16,942 bases of DNA from an uncultured Lachnospiraceae bacterium. GTDB taxonomy: Bacteria; Bacillota; Clostridia; Lachnospirales; Lachnospiraceae. The translations under genes and the position numbers were made by a program. The DNA lies in NCBI GenBank assembly GCA_946413945.1, contig CAMKMR010000008.1:1-16942 (forward strand). Direction: 5' to 3'. This document shows positions 14,391 to 16,942 of this stretch, one piece after another. Under the pieces are notes generated by a model. That model was not told where the DNA came from. It saw only the letters and a list, made by a program, of their open reading frames with translations, and made no database searches. The number at the start of each line of letters is the position of its first letter. Position 1 is the first letter of the stretch.

Positions 14391-16856
14391 TTAATTATCT
14401 TTAGTTACCCCATCTGTCTTAATGATGAATTTAACATTTCCCTTTTTACCATCTAAAATTCCTGAGAAACTCTGATAATCATCAGCTGCCTTTCTCATTG
14501 AATTAAATTTGTTAACAAGTTCATCCATGTCGGCTTCGCCATTATCAACTGCTTTAAGTAATTCCTTAGTAGCATCATTAAGCTTTGCTGCGCCATCATT
14601 AAGTTTTGCACTGTTATCATTAAGCTCTTTTACTCCATTCTCTAACTGAGCTGCTCCTTCTTTAAGTGTTGCTGCACCAGAATTAAGTTGCCCTGTTCCA
14701 TCCTTTAAGCCTAAAGTACCGTTTTTAAGAGCAGCTGCACCATCAGCAACTTTTTCGTTTCCCTCTGCAAGAGCAAGTGAACCAGATGCAAGATCAGCTG
14801 CACCATTTGCTGCTGCATCCATATATTTCTTAAGTGTATCGATTTTAGCAGAATACTGTTCACTAAGTGCTACAACCTTACCCATCATCTGAGCAAGTGT
14901 TACATTACATCCAGCCTCAGCATAGATCTTGCAAAGGCCTGTGATCGTACCTGATAAAGCTCCCATAGCAGTTGTAAGATTAGTAGATATATTGCTTATT
15001 ACAACGCTGAATTCCTTCGCGAGATTAGCATATTCTGTTGCATAACCTGTTCCGTAACCTGTTGCAAAACCATTTCCGTAGCCCTGTCCATAACCACTGC
15101 CATAACCTGCTTTAAATAAGCTTAACTCTAAATCAGCAATGCTTGCTTCAACTTCAGTTTCAACAGTTGCTCTGATCTGATCCTCAATTCCCGGAACTGC
15201 TACTTTAAGTTCTTCTACAGTAAGCCCCATCTCTTTTGCTTTATTCTGTAATGCTAATGCTGTGTTTGCTTCAACCATCTGACTCTTTAATGCCTTAATC
15301 TGATCTGATGCAAGTGCATCGATAGTTCCAAGAGCAGTTTCTGAATCAAGATCTGCTACTGCACTCTCTGCAGCACTTCTTGCATCATCTGTTATTACAT
15401 GAGACTGGCCATCAGCACCAATATATGCTTCTCCGGCTCCAATTGCTTCTCCCTTTGCTTTACCTGTACTTGCGATAACTGAAGCTGCATTCTCGCCAGC
15501 CTGAGCTGCCTTTGCAAGTTCAGGTGTTTCAGCTGTTATACTTCCCTGAACAGCTTTTGTAACTGATTCTGTGATTGAAGCAGCAAGACTGTCCTTATCA
15601 GGAGCTCCCAATCTCCCAGCTTCCTTTTGAATATCTTCTTCAACCTTAGCCTTCTCTTCATCTGATAAATTTGTAGCAGCTGCAAATGATTCTTTCCCCG
15701 GAATATTTATACCCTGTACCTGCTCATTTATCCGGCTTAAACCATCACTTAACTCAGCTGCTCCCTGACTTAAACTAAGAGCACCATTTGCTGCAGCTCT
15801 TGCACCTTCAGAAAGACTTGCAGCGCCTGCATCAAGTTTAACTGCACCTAATTCTAAATCCTTGCAGCCATCACTGAGACGATCTGCTCCATCGCTTAAA
15901 CTAGCTGCTCCATCACTTACCTTAGAAACGCCATCAGTATAATCCTTTATCCCTTTTGCAAGGTCATTCATTCCACTACCGTATTTTGAAGTAAGCTCAT
16001 TAATACGAGACTCAAGGTTTTCAGCATCAAAATCCTTATCCGAAAGAGCCGTTGTTGTTGCAACTGTTACAGCCATATTCATTTCGAAATCAGTTGTATC
16101 AGCTGTTACCTCAAAATAATCAGGGATACTAAGATCTATCTTTTCAAGGTCAAGGCTGCTCTTAAGTCCTGGAAGTCCCATACCTATAACTATGAAATGA
16201 CCTCCATCAGAGATAACCTTACCATTTGTAACTTCTACATTTGAGAAATTATCTGCACTAAGAAGGAAACCTGTTGCCATGATAAACGGAACATAAACCT
16301 TTCCTTCCTTAGCCTTATTTGTGTAATCAAAACGTATCTTTACTGAACCAGCCTTACCAGCAAGGTCTTTTGCATCTATTTCCTTATCATCTAAGAAATA
16401 AGTAACCTTAACTGCTACAGGAATTTCCTTATCAGTTTTCCCCTGATAATATATATCATTTCCATTAGCATCCCAGCTGATCTTATTTCCACTCTTGCTA
16501 AATGCTTCGTCCCCTTTTACATTTTCAATATCTTTAAGCTCTGAAACATCTTCTAACTTATCTTTTTTATCAGTATTTTTTAACCATACACTGTCGATAG
16601 TCTTTGTAGGATTACCATATTCATCAGCAATGACATATACTGTTTCTTCTTTATCTGTATTTGCAGGAGAGCTTATATTAAGCGAATCTGTGATGGCATC
16701 TGTAAGTCCATCTGCATCACCACCTGAAGCAAGAGCTTCAACCTGAGGAACATTTTCAGCCACCCCTGATCCCATTCTGCCACAGGCTGCAGTGCTAAGA
16801 GCCATAGAACATGCAAGTACAGCAGCAACAACCTTTTTATTACTTACTTTTCTCAT
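14391..16856 (-). CDS. LxxG heptad-repeat lipoprotein (YhgE/Pip-like N-terminal region)
   Basis: An 821-residue exported protein. The signal peptide has a basic n-region (MRKVSNKK), a hydrophobic core and a lipobox ending in TAAC with C25 as probable lipid site; the -3 threonine is less usual. Residues about 70-270 (ETVYVIADEYGNPTK, LKDIENVKGDE, DIYYQGKTDKEIPV, SIPDYFEV) resemble the extracellular domain of a widespread Firmicutes/Actinobacteria family. Heptads of the x-x-x-L-x-x-G type follow at about 298-373 and again at 682-765 (LSDGADRLSDG, LKEGAAQLENG). Between them is an Ala/Glu-rich helical part and a Gly-Tyr tetrapeptide repeat (583-609). No C-terminal membrane helices are present, unlike full YhgE/Pip proteins. 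AAAGGA lies 8 nt before the ATG. Related proteins often lie beside MMPL/RND transporters; that neighbour, if present, is outside the window. The function is unknown. Confidence 0.85.
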   Translation of the reverse strand: MRKVSNKKVVAAVLACSMALSTAACGRMGSGVAENVPQVEALASGGDADGLTDAITDSLNISSPANTDKEETVYVIADEYGNPTKTIDSVWLKNTDKKDKLEDVSELKDIENVKGDEAFSKSGNKISWDANGNDIYYQGKTDKEIPVAVKVTYFLDDKEIDAKDLAGKAGSVKIRFDYTNKAKEGKVYVPFIMATGFLLSADNFSNVEVTNGKVISDGGHFIVIGMGLPGLKSSLDLEKIDLSIPDYFEVTADTTDFEMNMAVTVATTTALSDKDFDAENLESRINELTSKYGSGMNDLAKGIKDYTDGVSKVSDGAASLSDGADRLSDGCKDLELGAVKLDAGAASLSEGARAAANGALSLSQGAAELSDGLSRINEQVQGINIPGKESFAAATNLSDEEKAKVEEDIQKEAGRLGAPDKDSLAASITESVTKAVQGSITAETPELAKAAQAGENAASVIASTGKAKGEAIGAGEAYIGADGQSHVITDDARSAAESAVADLDSETALGTIDALASDQIKALKSQMVEANTALALQNKAKEMGLTVEELKVAVPGIEDQIRATVETEVEASIADLELSLFKAGYGSGYGQGYGNGFATGYGTGYATEYANLAKEFSVVISNISTNLTTAMGALSGTITGLCKIYAEAGCNVTLAQMMGKVVALSEQYSAKIDTLKKYMDAAANGAADLASGSLALAEGNEKVADGAAALKNGTLGLKDGTGQLNSGAATLKEGAAQLENGVKELNDNSAKLNDGAAKLNDATKELLKAVDNGEADMDELVNKFNSMRKAADDYQSFSGILDGKKGNVKFIIKTDGVTKDN
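14562..14813 (-). repeat. second LxxG heptad block
   Basis: Residues 682-765 of the lipoprotein repeat a seven-residue unit with Leu at position 4 and Gly at position 7, for example LASGSLALAEG, LKNGTLGLKDG and LNSGAATLKEG. The register is nearly unbroken for about 12 units. The regular Leu spacing suggests an extended or coiled surface rod. Confidence 0.8.
15027..15110 (-). repeat. Gly-Tyr tetrapeptide repeat in the lipoprotein
   Basis: Residues 583-610 hold seven consecutive units of the form x-G-[YF]-[GA]: AGYG, SGYG, QGYG, NGFA, TGYG, TGYA, TEYA. At DNA level this is an imperfect 12-bp repeat. It sits between the two heptad blocks and differs in period from both. Confidence 0.85.
15738..15965 (-). 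repeat. first LxxG heptad block
   Basis: Residues 298-373 contain about ten heptads, for example VSDGAASLSDG, LSDGCKDLELG and LDAGAASLSEG. The pattern matches the xxxLxxG heptad class and parallels the second block nearer the C-terminus, so the two could pair in an antiparallel hairpin or act in separate chains. Confidence 0.8.
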
Positions 16857-16913
16857 ATTATCCGTCCTTTCTTCTATACTGAGGTAAGTGCATTTTTATT
16901 ATGCCTTAAAGAC

Positions 16914-16942
16914 CTCATACTTCTTGTAGAATGAATTATCAA
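16914..16942 (-). promoter_or_regulatory. possible promoter of the heptad lipoprotein gene
   Basis: On the minus strand TTGATA (16937-16942), a 17-nt spacer and TATGAG (16914-16919) form a weak sigma-A-like match. It runs to the edge of the window, so the region upstream cannot be judged; the gene may instead be read from further upstream. Confidence 0.3.

Noticed and set aside
14562..15965. Repeated DNA that might suggest a CRISPR or tandem repeat array
   Set aside because: The repetition comes from degenerate protein heptads and Gly-Tyr units in one open frame. There are no identical direct repeats with unique spacers.

Overview
The window looks like chromosome from a low-GC Gram-positive anaerobe, most likely a member of the Lachnospiraceae (Clostridia). 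The reasons are the A+T-rich composition, strong Shine-Dalgarno sites, sigma-A-type promoters, intrinsic terminators, and protein styles typical of that family: a long glycogen branching enzyme, a GerMN-type lipoprotein module, and an LxxG-heptad surface lipoprotein. The genus cannot be named from sequence alone. All genes are intact except the histidine phosphatase at the left edge, which lacks its N-terminus. No tRNA, rRNA, insertion sequence, phage gene or CRISPR array was seen, and no gene-free stretch exceeds 300 bases.

Layout: (1) 1-494 (+), the 3' part of a histidine phosphatase gene, converging on (2) 546-1601 (-), a flippase-like membrane protein, with a long hairpin between them. 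(3) 1708-4026 (-), glgB, with its own terminator and a leader containing palindromes, divergent from (4) 4260-5282 (+), holA. holA converges on (5) rpsT (-, TTG start) across a bidirectional terminator. (6) A minus-strand operon, ppk1 - sensor kinase/lipoprotein fusion - comEC (12338 down to 5848), is read from a strong promoter at 12432-12460. Its genes are 7 bp apart and then overlap by 11 bp. (7) Divergent from it is a plus-strand pair, a PAP2-family membrane phosphatase and a family 2 glycosyltransferase (12605-14272), also with a strong promoter. (8) 14391-16856 (-), a large heptad-repeat lipoprotein, converges on the glycosyltransferase across another bidirectional terminator.

The content is mixed housekeeping (DNA polymerase III delta, ribosomal protein S20), storage metabolism (glycogen branching, polyphosphate) and cell envelope or DNA uptake. 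The most unusual item is the kinase gene. After a complete HAMP-HisKA-HATPase kinase, the same reading frame continues into a lysine-rich stretch, a hydrophobic segment ending in a lipobox (LTGC) and a GerMN-like domain. This predicts either a three-pass sensor kinase with a second external domain or a polyprotein that yields a lipoprotein. Other points of interest are a Gly-Tyr tetrapeptide repeat inside the heptad lipoprotein, a UUG-started rpsT with a structured leader that repeats the first eight bases of the gene, and palindromes upstream of glgB.
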